Source of the DNA: a virus
DNA length: 50,114 nucleotides
Strand: one strand, 5' to 3'
Virus record (IMG/VR): IMGVR_UViG_3300024317_000148
Location: 1 to 50,114 of that record
Part shown: positions 23,513 to 30,217 of the stretch, one piece after another
Layout: the number at the start of each line of letters is the position of its first letter
Numbering within the stretch: the first letter of the stretch is position 1
Position numbers and translations under genes: made by a program
The notes under the pieces: generated by a model
What the model was told of the DNA's origin: nothing
Seen by the model: only the letters and a program-made list of their open reading frames with translations
Database searches by the model: none

Positions 23513-23802
23513 TGCGCGTCTACCACGAGCCGGCGGCGCTTACCCCGGCGACGTACGAGGAGCGCATCGAGCACCTGACGGTCGAGTCGAGCGGCGGCGG
23601 CGCGTTCGGCATTCCGACCGAGACGACGCTGGTTCCGACGGGCGAGATGTTGGTGACCGTCACGTACCGCTCGCCTTGCTGTTCTCGGGCGACCGAGGTC
23701 TCCGCGAGGATGCGTTGCAACACTCGGTTCTGGTTCTGGTCCGGCGTGTTCTGTCTCTCGTGCGCAGGGCGCTACATGGTACTCTGGGAGGCGAAGGCTT
23801 GA
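23512..23802 (+). CDS. Zinc-ribbon-like hypothetical protein
   Basis: The 96-residue protein has SPCC and a later CLSC, a possible four-cysteine zinc ribbon like the end of the 21770 protein. The N-terminal half is charged and beta-like (TPATYEERIEHLTVESSGGG). ATG 23512 overlaps the upstream stop (TGATG) and its own stop overlaps the next TTG. Confidence 0.6.
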   Translation: MRVYHEPAALTPATYEERIEHLTVESSGGGAFGIPTETTLVPTGEMLVTVTYRSPCCSRATEVSARMRCNTRFWFWSGVFCLSCAGRYMVLWEAKA

Positions 23803-23999
23803 AGCGCGTCTCCGCTCGACGCCGCCGCGCTCTTCACTTCGTCTCGCGCGCGCAGAAGCGTCGCTGGGCGTCGCACCGCCGGCGATTCAACCGGAGGCTG
23901 AGCGATGCCACCGCGCCCTTCCTGCCGCTCGCGTCGGATCTCCGCGCTTGGCGCGCGTCGTTCGACTTGGAAGAGGTCTTCGCGGAGAGGACGCGTTGA
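23799..23999 (+). CDS. Small arginine-rich protein
   Basis: The 66-residue protein is strongly basic in its first 40 residues (RRRALHFVSRAQKRRWASHRRRFNRR), which suggests nucleic-acid binding, then acidic at the end. TTG start and end overlap neighbours. No family is recognised. Confidence 0.55.
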   Translation: MKRVSARRRRALHFVSRAQKRRWASHRRRFNRRLSDATAPFLPLASDLRAWRASFDLEEVFAERTR

Positions 24000-24196
24000 A
24001 CCTCGCCAAGTTGAATCGCTGGGCGTCGCGCGCCGTCCTCGACGCGCGCCTCGCGCACATGCGGGATCGCCACGAGCTGCCCGTCGCAATTGAGCTCGAT
24101 GCGGATACGTTCGAGCGCTTGCTCCTGGAGCAGCCGCACGCCGGCAATGACCGGTTGTTCGGGATGGAGCTCCGAATCGTGGAGGACCCGCGTTGA
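23996..24196 (+). CDS. Small hypothetical protein
   Basis: The 66-residue frame runs between two TTGA overlaps. It reads as a short helix followed by IELDADTFERLLLEQ and a strand. No recognisable motif. Confidence 0.55.
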   Translation: MNLAKLNRWASRAVLDARLAHMRDRHELPVAIELDADTFERLLLEQPHAGNDRLFGMELRIVEDPR

Positions 24197-24540
24197 AGAT
24201 CGAGATCAAGCCCGCGCTTCCGCTTCAGCCGCGCGAGATCCGGCTGGAGGCGCAGGGCGAGGCCGAGCGCCAACAGCTCGCGGCGCTCCGCGACTTCCTG
24301 TTGCGCTACGGCGCGCTCGCGGTCGAGGAGCTCGCCTGCTACGCGGACGCGCGCCGCGACGACGGGCCGCTGTCTGGCGCAGCCGAGGCGATGTGTCGCT
24401 GCGAGGCCGTCCTCGCGAGCGAGACCGAGCTCCGCGGCGGGGCGCGCTGGGTCCACCTCAAGTGCGGCGGGCTGTTGACCGCGCCGGACGAGACGGTCGC
24501 CGAGGGGCTCCGTCGTATTCGAGGAGCGAAGGAGAACTGA
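24193..24540 (+). CDS. Hypothetical protein
   Basis: The 115-residue protein starts at TTG 24193 within the previous stop. A helical core (QLAALRDFLLRYGALAVEELACYAD) is followed by three scattered cysteines and a C-terminal helix. No family is recognised. The next ATG follows its stop with no gap. Confidence 0.6.
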   Translation: MKIEIKPALPLQPREIRLEAQGEAERQQLAALRDFLLRYGALAVEELACYADARRDDGPLSGAAEAMCRCEAVLASETELRGGARWVHLKCGGLLTAPDETVAEGLRRIRGAKEN

Positions 24541-24924
24541 ATGAACCTCGGGATCAACGAAGCCAAGCTCGTCTTCAAGAACTCGGCTCTGCGCGTCGTC
24601 GCGACCGGGCGTCCCGGCTACGCGGTCGAGCTGACGGTCGAGCGCCGCATCGAGGACAAGCTCGGCGGCGAGTCCTGGGTTGACCCGACCGACGCGGACC
24701 TCGGCTCGGGCGCGTCGCTCGGGCAGATCAACCTCGTGGCCCAAGCGTTCGCGGCCCTCGCCAAGGAGGTCGCGGAGCAGGAGAAGCTGCTGGAGTTGAT
24801 CGAGGGCGACGCCCGCGCGCTCGGCTGGGACGGGCGGAACGACGCCCCCGGCTTGCGCAAGTTCCTGCGCGAATTGAAGGAGGAGCGGGAGCGGCCGCGG
24901 CCCGCTCAGCCGCGCGCGTCGTGA
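24541..24924 (+). CDS. Hypothetical protein
   Basis: The 127-residue protein begins at ATG 24541 immediately after the preceding stop; GGAG lies about 10 bases upstream. It has a beta-like N-terminal part and a long charged helix with a proline-rich end. Unrecognised. Confidence 0.62.
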   Translation: MNLGINEAKLVFKNSALRVVATGRPGYAVELTVERRIEDKLGGESWVDPTDADLGSGASLGQINLVAQAFAALAKEVAEQEKLLELIEGDARALGWDGRNDAPGLRKFLRELKEERERPRPAQPRAS

Positions 24925-25079
24925 AGTGCGCGCGGCACGAGTGGGTCTACATCGCGGTCGAGTTCGCGATGCGTCGCTATTGCCGCTACTGCCGGGTCAC
25001 TCAAGTTCTCTCTGTCGCGGTCGAGTTGGGCTTGATGGAACACCCGCGCTGGCGAACGGACCTGAAGACCGTTCGTTGA
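24921..25079 (+). CDS. Very small Cys/His protein
   Basis: GTG 24921 to TGA 25077-25079 encodes 52 residues. It begins MKCARHEW and contains RRYCRYCR, so C3, H6 and a CxxC pair could form a mini zinc finger. It closes the small-gene block that follows the terminase; a hairpin comes next. Coding is supported by the GTGA overlap and by its open frame in register with the preceding genes. Confidence 0.5.
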   Translation: MKCARHEWVYIAVEFAMRRYCRYCRVTQVLSVAVELGLMEHPRWRTDLKTVR

Positions 25080-25084
25080 TTCTC

Positions 25085-25105
25085 GCCCGAGCGTAGAACT
25101 CGGGC
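25085..25105 (+). promoter_or_regulatory. Hairpin directly before the 25106 start codon
   Basis: GCCCGAG (25085-25091) and CTCGGGC (25099-25105) form a 7-bp stem with a 7-base loop, ending at the base before ATG. No ribosome site is visible. The loop contains GCGTAGAAC, loosely like the window's GTATAGC promoter element. It may block translation initiation, stall transcription, or mark a promoter. Confidence 0.45.
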
Positions 25106-27052
25106 ATGGTCCAGCAGATCCAGCTCCAGGATCCACCGCAGCACGAGTACGTCCTGCAGGCGACGTTCCCCAGCCGCTCCGCCGGTCCGTGGAGCGTCGA
25201 GGGCTTCCCGACGGACTGGCGGCTCGTCGTTCCTCCGACGCGCGCCGGCGGCCCGAGCGTCTTCGAGGTCAACGCGCTCGTCCCCGGCGGCCGCGGCGAC
25301 TTCAGCCTCGGGCACGCCGTCGTTCCCGGCCCCGGCGTCGAGCTCGCGCGCCTCGCGTTCGACCCGGCGACGCTCAAGCTCGCGGTCGACGGCTCGACGT
25401 TCACGCTCACGAGTCGCGCGTGGTTGAAGCGACTCCACCGCCGCGGCCGCGTCGAGGTCACGGCCGCCTTCCACCGCGACCTCGGCGTCTACGGCGACGC
25501 TGAGTATTGGATCGACGCGCGCGCCGGCTCGCGCGAGCTCGACGTGACGCTCCTGTGGCACCGGGCGATGCCCGGGCCTGACTTCCGAGTCTCCTCGGCG
25601 CGGCTCGTCGTTCCGGACGGCGCCAGCTGCGTTGAGCTGATTCCGGATCCGGGGCAGGATGGTCCGATCCTCGCCCCGGGTCTCTTCCCGCAGCAGTTCG
25701 CGCGGGTGTTCCGCTTCGCGATCGTCGCCGCGGGCGCGACGCCCGAGCGCGCCCACGTGGGAACGGGCGATTGGACCGCGGAGGGCTTCCTGCCCGCTGG
25801 CCTCCCGATCCCGAAGGTGGACGCGGTCGACTACGCGCCCGCGCTCGCCGAGGCGCGCTGGCGCCTCGCGAACCTCCTGCCGAGCCCAGAGTGGGGCGCA
25901 ACGCCCGTCTCGCCGCTGTGGCCGGCGAAGGGCGTGCGCTCGGGCAGCGAGGCCGGGGGCGAGGACCGCTACCCACTCGACGGCTCGCGCTGGGCCGCCT
26001 CGCGCGGCGACCCAGACGCGCACGAGTGGTACCTGATCGAGCAGCTGCGGAACCTGAGCCGCGCGCGCATCCGCCTCGGGCCGAACGGAGACCCGCTTCA
26101 GCTCCCGGCGAGCGGGGGCGAGTGGGACTTCTGGGACGGCTTCCTCGCCGGGCACGATGCGCCGTGGAACTGGAGCTCGTTCGCGACGCTCTCCGGCCCC
26201 GACGACCCGCGCGCCTTCGCCGACTACGAGGTCGGCGGGATGATGCGGCGGTTGAATGAGAACTGGGCGCTCGTCTGGCTCGCGAACGACCCGCTGGCGC
26301 GCCTCCTCACGCTGGAGGGCGCGACGCGCGCGCGGCTCACGTTCTACGAGGGGAGCGGGCGCGCGCACCGCCTCGACGTCCCCGCGGTCTCGGGGCTCGG
26401 CTCGGACTACGGGATCTGGCAGGCGAGCGCGGCCCTCGCGATCGCGCCCGCGCGCGCCCTGGGCGACCGCCAGTACGAGACGTGGGCCGCGACCTACCTC
26501 GCCCACCTCCGCGCGGCGCAGATGCCCTCCGGCTGTTTCTACGCGCACGAGGGCGGCTATCCGGCCGACCGCGATCCGTTCTTCAACCGCTACCTGCTCC
26601 AGGGCGGGGCCGAGTTCGCCTATTCAATCCTCGCGGCCTACGAGCTCGGGGACGAGGCGCTCGCGCGCTCGGCGATGCGCGGCGTCGAGGCGCTCGCCTC
26701 GGACGACGACGACCCGGGGTTCTACTACTTCACCGCGACGGGCCTCGCGGGGAGCTCGACGCGCTACCTCCGGCAGCACCCCGCCGGCGCCTCGGACGCC
26801 CAGGCTTGGCCCGCCGCGCTCTACTCGGGGATGGGGGTCCCGGGCGGGGGCGGGTACTACACCGCCTGGGACATGGGGTACGTGGTCGCGCTGGCTCTCG
26901 CGACGGGCGCCCCGGAGGGAGTTGAACTATCCCGGCGGTTCGCCCCCGGGGGCCTCCCGGAGGTCCAGGGATGGGGACTTGAAGCCCCGAGCGCCCAGAC
27001 GGGCGCGCCGTTCGAGCAGTGGGGAGTCATGCGGGGTATTCTTCAACGGTAG
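25106..27052 (+). CDS. Large enzyme-like protein, paralogous to the secreted protein at 36767
   Basis: The 648-residue protein is unrecognised. Its N-terminal 230 residues look like beta-sandwich modules and its C-terminal half like alternating long helices with conserved aromatic and acidic residues, an (alpha/alpha) barrel-type layout seen in polysaccharide lyases and hydrolases; that is inference. Around residue 271 PLWPAKGV, later LIEQLRNLSR and NDPLARLLTLEGATRARLTF align clearly with the protein encoded at 36767. No signal peptide is seen, so it could be a virion or cytoplasmic protein, whereas the paralogue is secreted. The sulfatase gene starts 24 bases after its stop, suggesting a joint role on a sulfated carbohydrate. 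Confidence 0.7.
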   Translation: MVQQIQLQDPPQHEYVLQATFPSRSAGPWSVEGFPTDWRLVVPPTRAGGPSVFEVNALVPGGRGDFSLGHAVVPGPGVELARLAFDPATLKLAVDGSTFTLTSRAWLKRLHRRGRVEVTAAFHRDLGVYGDAEYWIDARAGSRELDVTLLWHRAMPGPDFRVSSARLVVPDGASCVELIPDPGQDGPILAPGLFPQQFARVFRFAIVAAGATPERAHVGTGDWTAEGFLPAGLPIPKVDAVDYAPALAEARWRLANLLPSPEWGATPVSPLWPAKGVRSGSEAGGEDRYPLDGSRWAASRGDPDAHEWYLIEQLRNLSRARIRLGPNGDPLQLPASGGEWDFWDGFLAGHDAPWNWSSFATLSGPDDPRAFADYEVGGMMRRLNENWALVWLANDPLARLLTLEGATRARLTFYEGSGRAHRLDVPAVSGLGSDYGIWQASAALAIAPARALGDRQYETWAATYLAHLRAAQMPSGCFYAHEGGYPADRDPFFNRYLLQGGAEFAYSILAAYELGDEALARSAMRGVEALASDDDDPGFYYFTATGLAGSSTRYLRQHPAGASDAQAWPAALYSGMGVPGGGGYYTAWDMGYVVALALATGAPEGVELSRRFAPGGLPEVQGWGLEAPSAQTGAPFEQWGVMRGILQR

Positions 27053-27076
27053 CCGTCCCCGTCCCCGAGCCGCCCC

Positions 27077-28543
27077 ATGAAGATCCTCGCCTCAACGCTC
27101 TTCTTGCTCCTCGTCCTCGCTCTGGCCGTGACCTGCGCGCTCGCGCAGTCCGACGCGACCGCGCCCGATCCGCAGCTCACGGTGCCGATGCCGGTCTGGT
27201 GGCGGGCGACGCGGACCGCCGTCAAGCAGAAGGGCGCGCGGCGCATCAGCATCGCGAACGGGCCGGCGACGCCGCGCGACTGCCTCTTGGTGGTCCTGGA
27301 TGACGGCGGACAGGAGGACGTCGACGAGCTCCACGCCGAGGGCTGGACGCCCACGCTCGACCAGATCGGCGCCCACGGCATCGTGTTCGCTCGCGCGCGG
27401 AGCAACCCGGTGTGCTCCCCGGCGCGGCGCTCGCTGTGCCTCGGAACCTGGTACTTCAACGAGAGCGGGATCGGCTGCACCGCGATGCCCGGCGCGGAGC
27501 CGCCGCTCGCGGCGGTGACGGTCGCGGACCTCGCGCTGAGCGCCGGCGTCCTTCCGCTCCTCGACGGGAAGTGGCACCTGGGTGGCGATCCGAACGGCGG
27601 AGCGTTCGAGGGCGCGCCGAGCGCCCAGGGCTTCATCGGCACGCCGTCGACCTGGACGCCGGGCAACATGAACTCGCCGGCCGGCGGCGAGGGCTCGTGC
27701 GGCGGCGCGGGGTACTCGAATTGGTACCGCGTCGTCGTCGGACCAAGCCCGAGCTCAGGCTTGGTGCAGACGTTCGAGCCGCTGGAGATCGAGCAGGCGC
27801 TGACGTCCTGGTGGCTCGCGAACGCGGGCACGCCGCGCTTCGCCGTGTGGTCGATGTCGATGCCGCACGCGCCGTTCATCACGGTCCCGCCGAGCTGTCG
27901 CCCGCCCGGCTACTCGCCGGTCACCGTGACCGATCGCGATCGCTACAAGATGATGCTGGCGAGCTGCGACTACCAGCTCGGGCGCTTCCTCGCGGCCGCT
28001 GGCATCGACCTCGCCGATCCCTTGAGCCCGCTCGTGATCGTCGTGGGCGACAACGGGACGCCGCAGCAGGTTGCTCCGGACCCGACGCGCGCGAAGACGA
28101 CGACCTACGAGCGCGGGATCCGCGTGCCGTTCGTGATGGGCGGGGCGGGGCTGGCGTCGCAGGTCTCGAATCGGCTCGTCCACCTCGCGGACGTGCTGCC
28201 GACGCTGGCCGACTACTGGAACGTGCCCGCGCCCGCGAGCATCGACGGGGTCAGCGTCTTCGGGCCTCCGCGCCCGCCTGTTCTGTGCGGCCAGGGCGGC
28301 GGCTGGTTCGGCGGCGACCCGACGGTGCCGGGCGACTGGTGTGCGGTCGGCGCGTTCCAGGGCGGCGCCTGCTACAAGCTCCGTCGCCACGGGCTCCCCA
28401 ACACCGCGCCGGTCGAGGAGTTCTACGACCTCAACGCCGATCCGAACGAGCTCGCGCCGCTCGCGCCCGCCATCCTCACGGGCGGCCCCGCGCTCGCGGC
28501 GCACTACCTCCACAACCGCTTGTTGAAGGCCGGGGTTCCCTAG
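27077..28543 (+). CDS. Secreted sulfatase (formylglycine-type)
   Basis: The 488-residue protein starts with a Sec signal (MKILASTLFLLLVLALAVTC, cleavage likely after ALA). Its S1-sulfatase motifs are intact: D75-D76 in the metal-binding VVLDDGG, C113-S-P-A-R117, the CxPxR sequence in which Cys becomes formylglycine, K165-W-H in DGKWHLG, D325-N326 in VVGDNG, and YERGIRVPF. It should remove sulfate esters from a carbohydrate outside the cytoplasm, provided the host supplies a formylglycine-generating enzyme. There is no clear ribosome site before ATG 27077. A phage-borne secreted sulfatase is unusual; the flanking unknown enzyme and the host's sulfated surface or diet are the natural context. 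Confidence 0.9.
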   Translation: MKILASTLFLLLVLALAVTCALAQSDATAPDPQLTVPMPVWWRATRTAVKQKGARRISIANGPATPRDCLLVVLDDGGQEDVDELHAEGWTPTLDQIGAHGIVFARARSNPVCSPARRSLCLGTWYFNESGIGCTAMPGAEPPLAAVTVADLALSAGVLPLLDGKWHLGGDPNGGAFEGAPSAQGFIGTPSTWTPGNMNSPAGGEGSCGGAGYSNWYRVVVGPSPSSGLVQTFEPLEIEQALTSWWLANAGTPRFAVWSMSMPHAPFITVPPSCRPPGYSPVTVTDRDRYKMMLASCDYQLGRFLAAAGIDLADPLSPLVIVVGDNGTPQQVAPDPTRAKTTTYERGIRVPFVMGGAGLASQVSNRLVHLADVLPTLADYWNVPAPASIDGVSVFGPPRPPVLCGQGGGWFGGDPTVPGDWCAVGAFQGGACYKLRRHGLPNTAPVEEFYDLNADPNELAPLAPAILTGGPALAAHYLHNRLLKAGVP

Positions 28544-28545
28544 CT

Positions 28546-28719
28546 ATGAGCGTTGCAATGGAGCTCGGTGCGTATGACGAGCAGTGGCTCGAATCGCTGA
28601 GACCGCCGTCGGAGGTTGTGTGAGAGTGGGACTACATCTCGTGGGTCCACGAGCAAGCATTCGAGCATCCAGAGGAAGCCTTTCCAGACGCTGCGCGGAG
28701 AGAAGACGATGAGTGCTGA
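28546..28719 (+). pseudogene. Interrupted small ORF with in-frame TGA
   Basis: A frame from ATG 28546 encodes 25 residues to TGA 28621-28623, then continues in the same frame for 31 more residues (EWDYISWVHEQAFEHPEEAF...) to TGA 28717-28719. Both halves have coherent, protein-like composition and unusually low GC. It reads as one 57-codon gene broken by a nonsense codon, or as a recoding site. TGA is an ordinary stop elsewhere in the window, so genetic-code change is unlikely. Confidence 0.4.
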
Positions 28720-29203
28720 CTGCTGCGACGATCCCCGCCACCCCCACGACTCCGGGCTCGCGTACTGGGCGCTGCTCGCGGCGCTCGCGCTGCTGCTGGC
28801 GTTCGCCGTGATCGCCTCGGGCTGCACGCAGGTCGATCGCCGCACGACGCTCGCAGGCTCTTCGCCCCCGCTCCCCGACGAGCTTCCCGGCGCCTACGCG
28901 ATCGACTGGAACCCGACGGCGGGCGGCCCGCGCACGATCGCGAGCGGTGGGCTCGACGTCGACGTCGCGACGTTCGACCACTTCCCCTGCTTCTCGCTCG
29001 CGGGACAGACCGCGGTTGGGGGCACCTACGACTACGACCTCGCCGGCCACTTCCACTGCGAGGCGAAGACGCTCGGCGGCGATACCAAGGTCACGGTCGA
29101 CGGCGCGTTCAGCTCGGACTTCTCGATGAGCGGGACGTACGAGGTGCGCTTCCTCGGGAGCCTGTGCGAGGCGGGCGTCATCCAGATGCGGAGGAGCAAT
29201 TGA
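28709..29203 (+). CDS. Membrane-anchored or lipoprotein-like hypothetical protein
   Basis: The 164-residue protein starts at ATG 28709 with GGAGAG upstream. After a charged, cysteine-containing start comes a hydrophobic helix (LAYWALLAALALLLAFAVIASGC) ending in Cys39. ASGC loosely resembles a lipobox but lacks the usual leucine at -3, so a plain membrane anchor is equally likely. The rest is beta-rich (GLDVDVATFDHFPCFSLAGQ, TKVTVDGAFSSDFSMSGTYEV) and outward facing. It follows the sulfatase, suggesting an envelope role during infection. Confidence 0.65.
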   Translation: MSADCCDDPRHPHDSGLAYWALLAALALLLAFAVIASGCTQVDRRTTLAGSSPPLPDELPGAYAIDWNPTAGGPRTIASGGLDVDVATFDHFPCFSLAGQTAVGGTYDYDLAGHFHCEAKTLGGDTKVTVDGAFSSDFSMSGTYEVRFLGSLCEAGVIQMRRSN

Positions 29204-29487
29204 TCCCGACGAACTTCGCCGAGAGCAACGCGACGCTCGCGCCGCCGGAGGGGATGACGGAGGACGAGTGCGGGACGCTCTTCATCCACCGGGGCAACGA
29301 CGGGCGCTACCCGGTCGTCGTGACCTGCTGGAAGCTCACGCCGTCGGATCTTCTAGCGATCCAGCAGACCGGGCGCATCTGGCTCGTCTGCGTCGGACGC
29401 ACCATGCCGCCGGTCCAGCTGACCGGCGAGAGCCCGTTCCCGCGCCGGACCGCGACCGGCGACGGCGCGTCGGGGGTCGCCAGTTGA
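29200..29487 (+). CDS. Hypothetical protein
   Basis: The 95-residue protein starts at TTG 29200, with GGAGG 4-8 bases upstream and overlap with the preceding stop. It contains CGTLFIHRGNDGRYPVVVTCWKLT and LLAIQQTGRIWLVCVG, a compact beta-alpha pattern. No family is assigned. Confidence 0.62.
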   Translation: MIPTNFAESNATLAPPEGMTEDECGTLFIHRGNDGRYPVVVTCWKLTPSDLLAIQQTGRIWLVCVGRTMPPVQLTGESPFPRRTATGDGASGVAS

Positions 29488-29693
29488 ACCCGCACCCCGA
29501 GCTTCTCAAGCCGCTGCCGCAGCCGACGAAGCCGCTGCCGGTGATCCGCGCGGAGGCGCGCGCCGGGATGACCGACGCGCAGCGCGCCGTGTGGGACGAG
29601 GCGCGGCCGCTCGACTCGCTGCGCTTGAAGCGGGCCGAGGAGCGGCGGAAGCGGCGGGACTGGAAGCGCTGGATCGCGAGGGGTGGGCGTTGA
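29484..29693 (+). CDS. Small hypothetical protein
   Basis: The 69-residue protein has a proline-rich start (PELLKPLPQPTKPLPV) and a basic helical end (LKRAEERRKRRDWKRWIARG). It starts and ends in TTGA overlaps. Unrecognised. Confidence 0.55.
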   Translation: MNPHPELLKPLPQPTKPLPVIRAEARAGMTDAQRAVWDEARPLDSLRLKRAEERRKRRDWKRWIARGGR

Positions 29694-29911
29694 GCGTTCT
29701 CTTCGGAGGCGCCGGGCCGCCGCTCGCGACGCCGCGCCGGCGAATGCGCGCCGTGGTCGAGCTCGAAGACGGGGTGCGCGTCGTCCTGGAGCGCGACTTC
29801 GAGGCGAGCTCGCCGGAGCTCGCCTTCGCGCGGCTTGGCTCTTGGGTTGCGCGGACCTTCGGTGGGTCCGGGGCGGAGCCCCGCATCGTCGAGGTCTCGA
29901 TCCAGCTCTAG
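29690..29911 (+). CDS. Small hypothetical protein
   Basis: The 73-residue protein is mostly beta (RMRAVVELEDGVRVVLERDFE) with a short helix. TTG 29690 overlaps the upstream stop. It ends this run of late accessory genes just before a promoter-like element. Confidence 0.55.
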   Translation: MSVLFGGAGPPLATPRRRMRAVVELEDGVRVVLERDFEASSPELAFARLGSWVARTFGGSGAEPRIVEVSIQL

Positions 29912-29932
29912 GGCCGGATCTAGGCCGCGCGC

Positions 29933-29943
29933 GGGCGTATAGC
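29933..29943 (+). promoter_or_regulatory. Putative promoter (GCGTATAGC) before head genes
   Basis: GGGCGTATAGC lies in the 42-base gap after 29911. TATAGC (29938-29943) ends 10 bases before GTG 29954 and no ribosome site is visible between them, so the transcript could be leaderless. CCGGAT lies at -35 spacing, as it does for the coat-gene element. Confidence 0.55.
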
Positions 29944-29953
29944 TCAAGCGCGC

Positions 29954-30214
29954 GTGGTACGCAGCAGCTTCATCGTCGTCGCCAAGAACGGCGCGCGCTA
30001 CGGCGCGAACCACCTCTCCCTCTCGTGGAAGACCGGGGAGAGCGGCATGCGAAGCTACTTGAGCTTCATCAGCTCCGGCGTGATGGTCGAGCTCGCGGCC
30101 GAGGACGTCGAGCGGGTCGAGTTCAGCCCCGCGGGCGCGAGCTACTGCTCCGAGTGCGACGGCGGGCTGGCCCATTTCGTCGGTGCCGGCATCCACGCGG
30201 ACCCGAAGCCCTAG
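29954..30214 (+). CDS. Hypothetical protein
   Basis: The 86-residue protein opens VRSSFIVVAKNGARYGANHLSLSW and has a CSEC pair near the end. It is compact and beta-like. GTG 29954 has no ribosome site but lies 10 bases after a TATAGC element. It heads the head-gene operon that begins with the portal. Confidence 0.6.
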   Translation: MVRSSFIVVAKNGARYGANHLSLSWKTGESGMRSYLSFISSGVMVELAAEDVERVEFSPAGASYCSECDGGLAHFVGAGIHADPKP

Positions 30215-30217
30215 CCG

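Noticed and set aside
28621-28623. TGA recoding as tryptophan or another residue
   Set aside because: TGA ends nearly all other genes in the window with overlapping starts, so genome-wide recoding is ruled out.
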